In this document: positions 1 through 6,111 of the stretch, piece after piece
Numbering within the stretch: position 1 is the stretch's first letter
How the letters are laid out: each line of letters opens with the position of its first letter
DNA from: CALALP01 sp041855735
GTDB lineage: Bacteria; Bacillota; Clostridia; Lachnospirales; Lachnospiraceae
Length of the DNA stretch: 13,352 nucleotides
Direction of reading: 5' to 3'
Assembly: GCA_041855735.1 (NCBI GenBank)
Contig: JBHAEV010000099.1
Coordinates: forward strand, 1 to 13,352
Notes under the pieces: generated by a model
What the model was told of the DNA's origin: nothing
What the model saw: only the letters and a program-made list of their open reading frames with translations
The model's database searches: none
Made by a program: the position numbers and the translations under genes

Positions 1-8
1 GAGGGTAC

Positions 9-34
9 AAAAAAACTGTGCTTTCATGCACAGC
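9..34 (-). terminator. Intrinsic terminator of an unassigned minus-strand RNA
   Basis: Read on the minus strand, CTGTGC and GCACAG form a six-base-pair stem around the loop ATGAAA, followed at once by seven T residues. This is a textbook Rho-independent terminator for leftward transcription. It lies about 275 bases beyond the nrdG stop codon and about 130 bases beyond a separate promoter-like sequence. It therefore more likely ends the short RNA described here, or acts as an attenuator for a gene beyond the left edge, than ends the nrd operon. Confidence 0.75.
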
Positions 35-160
35 AACATTCGTATCTCACGTCCGTCGCTCACATATTTTAACGGAATTCGTTAAATGATATAAGGATCT
101 GATTTTCAACTCATCGCCCCGATGGAACGCATCTCGTTGGTCAGTTCTCTGTGTTATTTT
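9..160 (-). ncRNA. Candidate small RNA or riboswitch-like leader, about 150 nt
   Basis: The interval lies between a good minus-strand promoter and a clear intrinsic terminator and holds no convincing reading frame. It is rich in potential helices: TTTAACG/CGTTAAA around 78-93 and CATCG/CGATG around 112-124. A possible 5'-3' closing helix pairs CACAG (149-153) and CAAC (136-139) near the RNA start with GTTGCTGTG (29-37) near its end. That closing helix shares bases with the 5' arm of the terminator, as in riboswitches and other attenuators. I compared it by eye with T-box, S-box, purine, fluoride, TPP, SRP and 6S RNAs and recognised none. It could be a stand-alone sRNA or the leader of a gene left of the window. 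Confidence 0.35.
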
Positions 161-165
161 TTTAT

Positions 166-194
166 AAGTTATCAAAGATTTATCCGTTTGTCAA
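166..194 (-). promoter_or_regulatory. Promoter for the leftward RNA
   Basis: The minus strand shows a perfect -35 TTGACA (189-194), a 17-bp spacer and a -10 TAACTT (166-171). The -10 is weak, but TG one base upstream makes it an extended -10. The start site would fall near 158-160. There is no gene between this promoter and the terminator at 9-34. Confidence 0.5.
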
Positions 195-203
195 TCCCCC
201 TAT

Positions 204-230
204 CTTTAGACCATCTTTAGAAGCTTTAGA
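204..230 (-). repeat. Three TCTAAAG direct repeats upstream of the promoter
   Basis: The heptamer TCTAAAG (CTTTAGA on the plus strand) occurs at 204-210, 215-221 and 224-230, with starts 11 and 9 bp apart, roughly one helical turn. The nearest copy ends 9 bp upstream of the -35 element. Phased direct repeats in this position are a common layout for activator or response-regulator sites. The protein that would bind is unknown. Confidence 0.35.
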
Positions 231-271
231 ATTTAACACTCTATTGTTTCAGAGTTTATTTTTTTGTTTAT

Positions 272-312
272 TGAAAGGGGCATTGAATTATTTGATACGA
301 CAGCCCCTTTCA
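272..312 (-). terminator. Inverted repeat at the 3' end of nrdG
   Basis: TGAAAGGGGC (272-281) and GCCCCTTTCA (303-312) are perfect ten-base complements with a 21-base loop. The nrdG stop codon lies inside the outer arm. In the nrdG direction the hairpin is followed by an A-rich rather than a U-rich tract, so it is a poor classical terminator. It may instead be a 3'-end stabilising stem or part of a Rho-dependent end. Confidence 0.4.
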
Positions 313-840
313 CTTGTTAAACAGATCCAATTCCACAATCCCTTTTCGCTTTTCGCTTTCCTTTAAATCAATCAATCGCTGATTGGAGCTTCCTCTGAAT
401 TTCAGACCGATATCATACAATTCTCCGATAAACTCCCCGTCCACCAAAACATCAATGTAGGAAAGCATTTCCCTTGTCACCTCACAGTTGGCTCTCGCAC
501 CGGTTTGAAAATCCGCCGGATAGGTATAACCCGTGTAACACCAAATGTTTTTCTGCGGACAGGCTGCCTTCACCTTTCTCAGAAAACGAACCAAAACTCT
601 CTGATTCACGATCTCCATCGGTTCTCCGCCCAGCAAAGACAGCCCGGCAATGTACTCCGGTTTCAACGATTCCAAAATCTGTTCTTCCACATCCCCGGTA
701 AAGACCTCTCCCGCCTCAAAATCCCAGGCTGCTTCATTAAAACAGCCCCTGCAGCGATGGGTGCAGCCCGATACGAACAGACTGGTGCGCACCCCGAGTC
801 CATTGGCGATGTCGCAATATTTTATCATCGAATAGTACAT
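310..840 (-). CDS. nrdG: Anaerobic ribonucleotide reductase activating protein (radical SAM)
   Basis: This is the activase that uses S-adenosylmethionine and a [4Fe-4S] cluster to generate the glycyl radical on NrdD under anaerobic conditions. The 176-residue protein begins MYYSMIKYCD. It carries the radical SAM CxxxCxxC motif at Cys26, Cys30 and Cys33 (CTHRCRGC) and a GGEP motif at 71-74 that contacts SAM. The length is normal for NrdG. The reading frame stays open upstream to 912 inside nrdD, but I chose the start at 840: it has GAGGAG three bases upstream and gives the usual NrdG N-terminus. It begins 20 bp after the nrdD stop codon, so the two are almost certainly co-transcribed. The stop codon lies within a strong inverted repeat. 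Confidence 0.95.
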   Translation of the reverse strand: MYYSMIKYCDIANGLGVRTSLFVSGCTHRCRGCFNEAAWDFEAGEVFTGDVEEQILESLKPEYIAGLSLLGGEPMEIVNQRVLVRFLRKVKAACPQKNIWCYTGYTYPADFQTGARANCEVTREMLSYIDVLVDGEFIGELYDIGLKFRGSSNQRLIDLKESEKRKGIVELDLFNK

Positions 841-860
841 ATTCTCCTCATTCTGCCCGT

Positions 861-3029
861 TTACAAATGCAATACCCTGTCCTTGATCTCCTGCGTTCTG
901 CCCTGATTCCAAAACTGCGTTCCGATATATCCGCAGGTTCGCCTTGCCACATTCATCTTGCTTTCATCGCGATTTTTGCACTTCGGACAAGTCCAAACAA
1001 GCTTTCCGTCCTCTTCCTCGATGACAATTTCCCCGTCATAACCGCAGACCTGACAATAATCCGATTTGGTATTCAGCTCGGCATACATAATATTCTCATA
1101 GATGTATTGCAGCAGACTGATGACCGCATCGATATTGTTCTGCATATTCGGAACCTCCACATAGGAAATGGCTCCGCCCGGTGAAAGCTTTTGGAACTCG
1201 CTTTCAAATTTCAGCTTCGTAAACGCATCGATTTCCTCCGCCACATTCACATGATAACTGTTCGTGATATAATTCTTGTCCGTAATTCCCTCAATGATGC
1301 CGAATCGCTTTTGCAGACATTTTGCAAACTTATAGGTGGTGGATTCCAGCGGTGTGCCGTAAATCGAATAGTCGATGTTCTCCGCCGCCTTCCACTCCCT
1401 GCAGACATCGTTCATTCTTTGCATGATGTCGAGGGCAAACGGCTTTGCCTCCTCATCCGTATGGCTTTTTCCCGTCATATACTTCACGCATTCATACAGG
1501 CCGGCAAATCCCAGACTGATGGTGGAATAACCGCCGTACAGCAGCTTGTCGATGACCTCTCCCTTTTTCAGGCGGGACAATGCGCCGTACTGCCATAGAA
1601 TCGGCGCCACATCGGATGGTGTGCCTTTGAGCCTTTCATGCCTTGCGCGCAATGCCTTGTGACAAAGAGTCAAACGCTCCTCCAGAATCTCCCAAAAGCG
1701 CCCCATATCCTTGCCGGACGAAAGGGCGACATCCACCAGATTCAAAGTCACCACACCTTGATTGAATCGACCGTAGTATTTCGGCTGATTGTTCTCATCC
1801 ACATACGGTGTCAAAAAGGAACGACATCCCATACAGGTATAACAATGCCCGTCTCCGTTTTTGTCCACTTTCAACTCCAGCATTTTCTTCTCGGAGATAT
1901 AATCCGGAACCATGCGTTTTGCGGTGCATTTTGCCGCCATCTCGGTCAGATAGTAATACTGCGTGCCCCGTCTGATATTGTCCTCTTCCAGGACATAAAT
2001 CAGCTTCGGAAATGCCGGAGAAATCCGCACACCTTCTTCATTCTTCACCCCGAGTATCCTTTGCCTCAGCATCTCCTCGATAATCATCGCAAGATCCGAC
2101 TTTTCCCGCTCATTTTTCGCTTCGTTCAAATACATGAAAACGGTAATAAACGGTGCCTGGCCGTTTGTGGTCATAAGAGTCACCACCTGGTACTGAATGG
2201 TTTGAACCCCCTTGTTGATCTCCGCACGAAGTCTTTTTTCCACAATCTGCTCTTTGCGCTCCGTTCCCAAATTCAGTCCGTAAACTTCGGATTCCACCTC
2301 TTCGGTGATTTTTCTGCGGCTGATATCCACAAAAGGTGCCAGATGCGTGAGAGAAATGCTCTGTCCGCCGTATTGGCTGGATGCCACCTGCGCAATGATC
2401 TGCGTGGCAATATTGCAGGCGGTGGAAAAACTGTGCGGTTTCTCGATAAATGTTCCCGAAATCACGGTTCCGTTTTGCAGCATGTCTTCCAGATTCACCA
2501 GATCGCAATTGTGCATATGCTGGGCAAAATAATCGGTGTCATGAAAATGAATAATGCCTTCTCTGTGTGCTTCCACAATATCCCCGGAAAGAAGGATGCG
2601 TTCCGTCAGGTCTTTGGAAACCTCTCCCGCCATATAGTCCCTCTGCACGCTGCTCACAGTCGGATTTTTATTGGAATTCTCCTGCTTTACCTCTTCATTC
2701 TCGCAGCGAATCAAAGCCAGAATCTTGTCATCGGTGGTGTTGGACACGCGTTTCAAACCCTGAATATAGCGATAGGTAATGTATTTTCTCGCCACCTCGA
2801 ACGCCCGGTAACTCATGAGCTGATCCTCGACCATGTCCTGTATTTCCTCCACGCTCACGGCACGATTCATCGCCGCACAGGCAAGTTCCACCTCGCAGGC
2901 AATGTTCTCAATCTGCACACTGAGCAAACGCTTTTCCGGCACAACCACCGCATTCGCTTTTTCAATCGCCTGCGATATCTTCCTCCTGTCAAAATCCACC
3001 TCTTGTCCGTTCCTCTTGATGATCTTCAT
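861..3029 (-). CDS. nrdD: Anaerobic ribonucleoside-triphosphate reductase, class III
   Basis: NrdD reduces ribonucleoside triphosphates to dNTPs using a glycyl radical, normally with formate as reductant, and is the oxygen-independent route to DNA precursors. The 722-residue protein has an N-terminal ATP-cone (about 1-95, starting MKIIKRNGQEVDF) for allosteric control. Cys175 (HMHNCDL) and Cys402 (GCRSFL) are the predicted active-site cysteines. Near the C-terminus a zinc site uses Cys659/Cys662 and Cys681/Cys684, and the radical glycine is predicted at Gly700 in CGYIG. Length and motifs are typical and intact. The start at 3029 has AGGAGG nine bases upstream. In-frame ATGs at 3059 (GAGGG six bases upstream) and 3119 would add 10 or 30 residues lying in a repetitive leader, so the exact start is less certain than the identity. 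Confidence 0.96.
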   Translation of the reverse strand: MKIIKRNGQEVDFDRRKISQAIEKANAVVVPEKRLLSVQIENIACEVELACAAMNRAVSVEEIQDMVEDQLMSYRAFEVARKYITYRYIQGLKRVSNTTDDKILALIRCENEEVKQENSNKNPTVSSVQRDYMAGEVSKDLTERILLSGDIVEAHREGIIHFHDTDYFAQHMHNCDLVNLEDMLQNGTVISGTFIEKPHSFSTACNIATQIIAQVASSQYGGQSISLTHLAPFVDISRRKITEEVESEVYGLNLGTERKEQIVEKRLRAEINKGVQTIQYQVVTLMTTNGQAPFITVFMYLNEAKNEREKSDLAMIIEEMLRQRILGVKNEEGVRISPAFPKLIYVLEEDNIRRGTQYYYLTEMAAKCTAKRMVPDYISEKKMLELKVDKNGDGHCYTCMGCRSFLTPYVDENNQPKYYGRFNQGVVTLNLVDVALSSGKDMGRFWEILEERLTLCHKALRARHERLKGTPSDVAPILWQYGALSRLKKGEVIDKLLYGGYSTISLGFAGLYECVKYMTGKSHTDEEAKPFALDIMQRMNDVCREWKAAENIDYSIYGTPLESTTYKFAKCLQKRFGIIEGITDKNYITNSYHVNVAEEIDAFTKLKFESEFQKLSPGGAISYVEVPNMQNNIDAVISLLQYIYENIMYAELNTKSDYCQVCGYDGEIVIEEEDGKLVWTCPKCKNRDESKMNVARRTCGYIGTQFWNQGRTQEIKDRVLHL

Positions 3030-3051
3030 CCTATTACCCCTCCTGTTTGCC

Positions 3052-3131
3052 GCCGTCATTTGATTCCCTCGGTCGTCATTCGATCCTTTCGATCGCCGCT
3101 TGATTCTCCCGGTCACCATTCGATTCTTTCG
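3052..3131 (-). repeat. Four imperfect 20-bp tandem repeats in the nrdD leader
   Basis: Four 20-bp units lie head to tail at 3052-3071, 3072-3091, 3092-3111 and 3112-3131. On the minus strand they read roughly CGAAAGRATCGAATGRYGAC. The first and third units in transcription order match at 17 of 20 positions, which suggests an older 40-bp doublet. Three of the four units hold ATG 4-7 bases after a purine-rich, SD-like stretch; the second has GCG instead. The array ends just upstream of the nrdD ribosome site, so it lies in the mRNA leader. Confidence 0.8.
3056..3079 (-). CDS. Possible 7-codon leader ORF overlapping an nrdD start
   Basis: The ATG in the third repeat unit (3077-3079), four bases after AAAGGA, opens a seven-residue frame, MTTEGIK. 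Its TGA overlaps the ATG at 3057-3059 as ATGA. That ATG is in frame with nrdD. An ATGA overlap is the usual arrangement for translational coupling. Such a short frame could easily be chance within repeats, so confidence is low. Confidence 0.25.
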   Translation of the reverse strand: MTTEGIK

Positions 3132-3135
3132 TTTT

Positions 3136-3166
3136 AAAAACCGCCACCGAATAGGTGGCGGTTTTT
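3136..3166 (-). terminator. Symmetric terminator-like hairpin in the nrdD 5' region
   Basis: CCGCCACC (3141-3148) pairs perfectly with GGTGGCGG (3154-3161) around a five-base loop. Flanking A5 and T5 tracts extend the pairing to 13 bp and provide a T-tract on both strands. It could terminate leftward readthrough from the GH13 gene. It also lies immediately downstream of the best nrdD promoter and inside the region any NrdR-controlled transcript must cross, so it may be a 5' stabilising stem or an attenuator. Confidence 0.65.
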
Positions 3167-3195
3167 ATTATAGTTGAATTTTGCCGATAGTTCAA
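3167..3195 (-). promoter_or_regulatory. Candidate sigma-A promoter for nrdDG
   Basis: On the minus strand, TTGAAC (3190-3195) and a perfect TATAAT (3167-3172) are separated by exactly 17 bp. The -10 abuts the 13-bp hairpin, so transcription would begin inside the hairpin at about 3160. An alternative, weaker promoter uses TATACT (3255-3260) within the upstream NrdR box, with TTAGGA 17 bp before it. Confidence 0.5.
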
Positions 3196-3212
3196 TTGAC
3201 ACAAGTACCAAA

Positions 3213-3228
3213 ACACAATATTTAGTAT
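3213..3228 (-). promoter_or_regulatory. NrdR box 1
   Basis: ACACAATATTTAGTAT closely matches the NrdR operator consensus acaCwAtATaTwGtgt. NrdR is the ATP/dATP-sensing repressor of ribonucleotide reductase operons and binds paired boxes. The partner box is 31 bp away centre to centre, three helical turns, which is the spacing expected for this family. It lies 17 bp upstream of the TTGAAC element. Confidence 0.8.
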
Positions 3229-3243
3229 GACTCAGGAAAAACA

Positions 3244-3259
3244 CCACAATATGTAGTAT
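3244..3259 (-). promoter_or_regulatory. NrdR box 2
   Basis: CCACAATATGTAGTAT is the second NrdR-like 16-mer, in the same orientation as box 1 and in phase with it. It overlaps a TATACT sequence that could be an alternative -10, in which case bound NrdR would block that promoter directly. Placement upstream of a reductase operon makes the assignment firm even though the nrdR gene is not in the window. Confidence 0.8.
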
Positions 3260-3269
3260 AATTGCTGAA

Positions 3270-3283
3270 TTAGGTAATCCTAA
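3270..3283. promoter_or_regulatory. Palindrome TTAGGTAATCCTAA upstream of the NrdR boxes
   Basis: TTAGG and CCTAA form a dyad with a four-base centre, 10 bp upstream of NrdR box 2. It overlaps the -35 position of the alternative promoter. It does not match the FNR or Rex consensus as I know them. It may be an operator for an additional regulator, or chance. Confidence 0.3.
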
Positions 3284-3413
3284 CTTCAATATCATTACTT
3301 CTTGAACTTTGTGCAACTTTTCATCTTGACAACGCAATTTCGTGCTTTACAACAACTTTAAAGCAACTACCGGACGGCGGTTTCGGAGAGAAGCATTCTT
3401 TGATTTCCGTCCC

Positions 3414-5279
3414 TTACACCGGCTTTGAAATCAGCACCACAACACTCCTTGCTTTCACCGAAATATTTCTTTGATTGTGTAAAAGAATCTCCTCTCCCGA
3501 ATCGAAGAAATCCTTGTCGCCGTCTCCGGTATCCACGACCTTATACCAGCCCTGTTTCTTGTCCGGCATCGGAAGAGCGAATCCGTAATCTTCCCAATGC
3601 ATATTGAAAATCAGGTAAAAATCATTGTCCGCAGTACCGTCCTCATGCAGGAAATACCGACCGCAGTACAACACCCCCAACTGACGTCGATAATACTCCG
3701 TGTTCGGCTGCCATACATTGACCCCGTGAAAACTCATATCGGGCTTGCCGATGCCCAGAGCATCCAGCAATTTCGGCTCTTCTTTTGCACGAAAGGTCGG
3801 ATGCGATTTTCGAAAACGAATCAGGAATTTTACAAATTCCAAAAGCCGATTGTCCTTTTTTACCAATTTCCAGTTCAGCCATGAAATCTCATTGTCCTGG
3901 CAGTAGGCATTGTTGTTGCCGCCCCTGCTCTGCCCCAGCTCATCCCCCATTGCAATCATCGGACTGCCCTGACTTAAAAATGTCAGCAGGAATGCGTTCT
4001 TTTGCTGTTTCATCCGCAGATCCGTAATCTTTTTCTTCTTGGTCGGACCTTCCACCCCGCAATTCCACGAGTAATTGTAATCCGTACCGTCCAGATTGCC
4101 CTCTCCGTTGGCTTCATTGTGCTTGATGTCGAAACTGACCATATCCATCATGCTCATCGTCTTGATGTCCGCCATATAATGCACATTTTTTGCATGCTTC
4201 GGATTGCTGCGAAGATGATGCATCAATGCATTCAGCATCCCCTCATCCCCTTTCAGGATCTTTCGCATATCATCCATGAAGTTCTTTTGAAAAACAGCCA
4301 TGTTTTTTTTATGGAACGGCAAGTGGTCATATTCGGTCAAAATCTTTGTATCCGCCAGATACGGATCTTGTGCTATGGCCGGCAAATAATAGTGGCCACT
4401 CAGCAGCGCTCCGTCAATGTGAAACTCGCTGACCCAGTACCGAAGCACATGTACCGGATATTCGGTAGTCTGACTTCCGTCAAAATAAAATTCCAAAAAG
4501 ACTTCGATTCCGACTTTATGCATTTCCTTGATCATACTCTTGCATTCCTGTACGATCTCTCTGTGTTTTCTCATGGAGTATGTCGCCTTGGGAGCAAAAT
4601 GAAATGCCTTTGTGTACCCCCAATAATTCAGCTTTCCGGTCGGTGTCACCTCACCGAAGGGCCCCTGAATCTGATTCTGCGGCAAAATCACTTCTTCAAA
4701 CTCCTGAATCGGCATCAGTATCAGCGCATTGATGCCAAGTTCCTGCAAATACGCTTTCTTTTCCGTGATTCCGTAAAACGTTCCCTTCTGCACCGCCTTG
4801 GAGGACGGAGACTTGGTAAATCCCCTCGCATGCATCCGGTAAAACACATTGTCCGTAAGCGGATAATGCAAACATCGGTCCCCCTCCCAGTCAAACTCCG
4901 GCAGGATAATCGGACTTCTCCGTATATTGTACACCTGATCCACCTTGCCCCAGGTATCCCTGCCGGAAAAACTCTTTCCGAACGGATCCGGATAATTTTG
5001 CTTTCCATCCGAAAAATGATACTCCACCTCGGATAAAGCGTCTGCAAGTGTGCTTTTGTCAAGCGTTTCTACCGAAAGGAATGTCGAAAAAACATTTCCC
5101 ATCCGATCATCCGAATCGAGATCGATTTTTTCAAAATACGCTTTCTCATTGCGGCGATAGAACAGGATGCTGACCGTCTCCTTTTCCGAAATACATTTGA
5201 CATGAAAACCGTCTTGACAAATACATACCCCGAAAGGAAAATGACATGAATCGCTTTTGTGTTTTCGAAATCTAACCAT
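3414..5279 (-). CDS. GH13 debranching-enzyme homologue, probably catalytically inactive
   Basis: The 621-residue protein is homologous to glycogen-debranching isoamylase/GlgX enzymes (GH13). Typical segments remain: YRMHARGFT (147-155), NYWGYTKAFHFAP (218-230), HNEANGE (387-393), SWNCGVEGPT (404-413) and GGNNNAYCQDNEISW (453-467). The catalytic regions are degraded. Region I, normally DVVxNHT, reads EFYFDGS (263-269). Region II, normally GFRFDLA with the nucleophile Asp, reads GALLSGH (290-296). The region IV His-Asp is replaced by Ile372-Lys373. Only the region III Glu survives, as Glu316. The loop between regions I and II is about 15 residues, far shorter than in active enzymes. There is no frameshift or stop, the start has a strong GGAGGAG site, and the frame is full length, so it looks like a maintained pseudoenzyme. 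It may bind glycan or regulate glycogen metabolism; that is inference. It follows exonuclease III by 46 bp. Confidence 0.8.
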   Translation of the reverse strand: MVRFRKHKSDSCHFPFGVCICQDGFHVKCISEKETVSILFYRRNEKAYFEKIDLDSDDRMGNVFSTFLSVETLDKSTLADALSEVEYHFSDGKQNYPDPFGKSFSGRDTWGKVDQVYNIRRSPIILPEFDWEGDRCLHYPLTDNVFYRMHARGFTKSPSSKAVQKGTFYGITEKKAYLQELGINALILMPIQEFEEVILPQNQIQGPFGEVTPTGKLNYWGYTKAFHFAPKATYSMRKHREIVQECKSMIKEMHKVGIEVFLEFYFDGSQTTEYPVHVLRYWVSEFHIDGALLSGHYYLPAIAQDPYLADTKILTEYDHLPFHKKNMAVFQKNFMDDMRKILKGDEGMLNALMHHLRSNPKHAKNVHYMADIKTMSMMDMVSFDIKHNEANGEGNLDGTDYNYSWNCGVEGPTKKKKITDLRMKQQKNAFLLTFLSQGSPMIAMGDELGQSRGGNNNAYCQDNEISWLNWKLVKKDNRLLEFVKFLIRFRKSHPTFRAKEEPKLLDALGIGKPDMSFHGVNVWQPNTEYYRRQLGVLYCGRYFLHEDGTADNDFYLIFNMHWEDYGFALPMPDKKQGWYKVVDTGDGDKDFFDSGEEILLHNQRNISVKARSVVVLISKPV

Positions 5280-5325
5280 GATTCTCCTCCTCTGCCTGTA
5301 TTCCCCCTATATCAAACTCGAAAAA

Positions 5326-6084
5326 CTATAAATCCATGATGACTTCAACCGGGCAATGATCCGAACCGAATACATCGGCATGAATCTTCGCATCCACAAT
5401 TCGTTCTTTCAGCTGATCGGAAACAATAAAATAGTCGATTCTCCAACCCACATTTTTCGCCCGAGCGCCTCCCATATAGGACCACCATGAATAGGCATCC
5501 GTTGCATCCGGATATTTGTAGCGGAAGGAATCCGTAAATCCGTTGTCCAAAAGAACGGTCATCTTCTCCCTCTCCTCGTCCGTAAATCCGGCATTTTTTC
5601 GATTGGTTTTCGGATTCTTTAAATCGATCTCCCGATGCGCAACATTCAAGTCACCGCAGAAAATTACCGGTTTTTTCGCATCCAATTCTTTGATATAAGC
5701 CAGGAACGCCTCTTCCCATGCCATACGATAGGAAAGTCTGGTCAATTCCCGCTGTGAATTCGGTGTATACACGGTAATCAGATAGTAATCCTTGTATTCG
5801 GCGGTAACCACTCTGCCCTCGGAATCATGCTTAGCAATGCCGATCCCGCAGGTCACATTCATCGGTTTTTCTTTTGTAAAAATCGCCACTCCCGAATATC
5901 CCTTTTTTTCGGCATAATTCCAATAATCGTAATATCCCGGCAGATCCAGCTCAATCTGCCCTTCCTGCAATTTGCTTTCCTGAATGCAAAAGACATCCGC
6001 ATCCGCTTCCCGAAAATAGTCCAGAAATCCCTTGGTTACCGCCGCCCGGATTCCATTGACATTCCATGAAATAAATTTTTTCAT
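5326..6084 (-). CDS. xth: Exodeoxyribonuclease III / AP endonuclease
   Basis: This is an ExoIII-type DNA repair enzyme that cleaves 5' of abasic sites and removes 3' blocking groups and nucleotides in base excision repair. The 252-residue protein has the full endonuclease/exonuclease/phosphatase signature: WNVNG (Asn8), IQESK (metal-binding Glu36), VYTPNS (Tyr106), GDLN (Asp145, Asn147), WRIDYF (214-219) and the terminal SDH (Asp242, His243). Its length is usual for the XthA/ExoA family. I set the start at 6084 because AAAGGA lies five bases upstream. The ATG at 6090 directly abuts its ribosome site and would add only Met-Gly. It lies 27 bp after the ABC-F gene and 46 bp before the GH13 gene, probably in one transcript. 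Confidence 0.95.
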   Translation of the reverse strand: MKKFISWNVNGIRAAVTKGFLDYFREADADVFCIQESKLQEGQIELDLPGYYDYWNYAEKKGYSGVAIFTKEKPMNVTCGIGIAKHDSEGRVVTAEYKDYYLITVYTPNSQRELTRLSYRMAWEEAFLAYIKELDAKKPVIFCGDLNVAHREIDLKNPKTNRKNAGFTDEEREKMTVLLDNGFTDSFRYKYPDATDAYSWWSYMGGARAKNVGWRIDYFIVSDQLKERIVDAKIHADVFGSDHCPVEVIMDL

Positions 6085-6111
6085 ACCCATCCTTTCTCAA
6101 GCACCAATCCG

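Noticed and set aside
151..366. 71-codon plus-strand frame at the left edge
   Set aside because: It overlaps the nrdG 3' end on the opposite strand, crosses the inverted repeat and promoter, and has no family resemblance.
3052..3131. CRISPR array
   Set aside because: The four 20-bp units are directly adjacent without spacers and differ from one another; there are no cas genes.
1638..3137. 499-codon open frame on the plus strand opposite nrdD
   Set aside because: It is fully antisense to a well-conserved gene, has a composition typical of reverse-complement shadows (rich in His, Leu, Ile), and shows no family motif. The openness follows from nrdD codon usage.
3134..3337. 67-codon minus-strand frame across the nrdD promoter region
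   Set aside because: It runs through the NrdR boxes, promoter and terminator hairpin, and has no good ribosome site. A regulatory region explains the sequence better.
3361..3413. Terminator directly after the GH13 gene
   Set aside because: Only a four-base-pair stem (ACCG/CGGT) without a T-tract is visible; the hairpin at 3136-3166 is a far better candidate.
4002..5036. 344-codon open frame on the plus strand opposite the GH13 gene
   Set aside because: It is antisense to a gene with clear family motifs and shows no motif or convincing ribosome site of its own.
3414..5279. Active glycogen debranching enzyme or pullulanase
   Set aside because: An automated label would say this from the overall match, but the catalytic regions I, II and IV lack the required residues.
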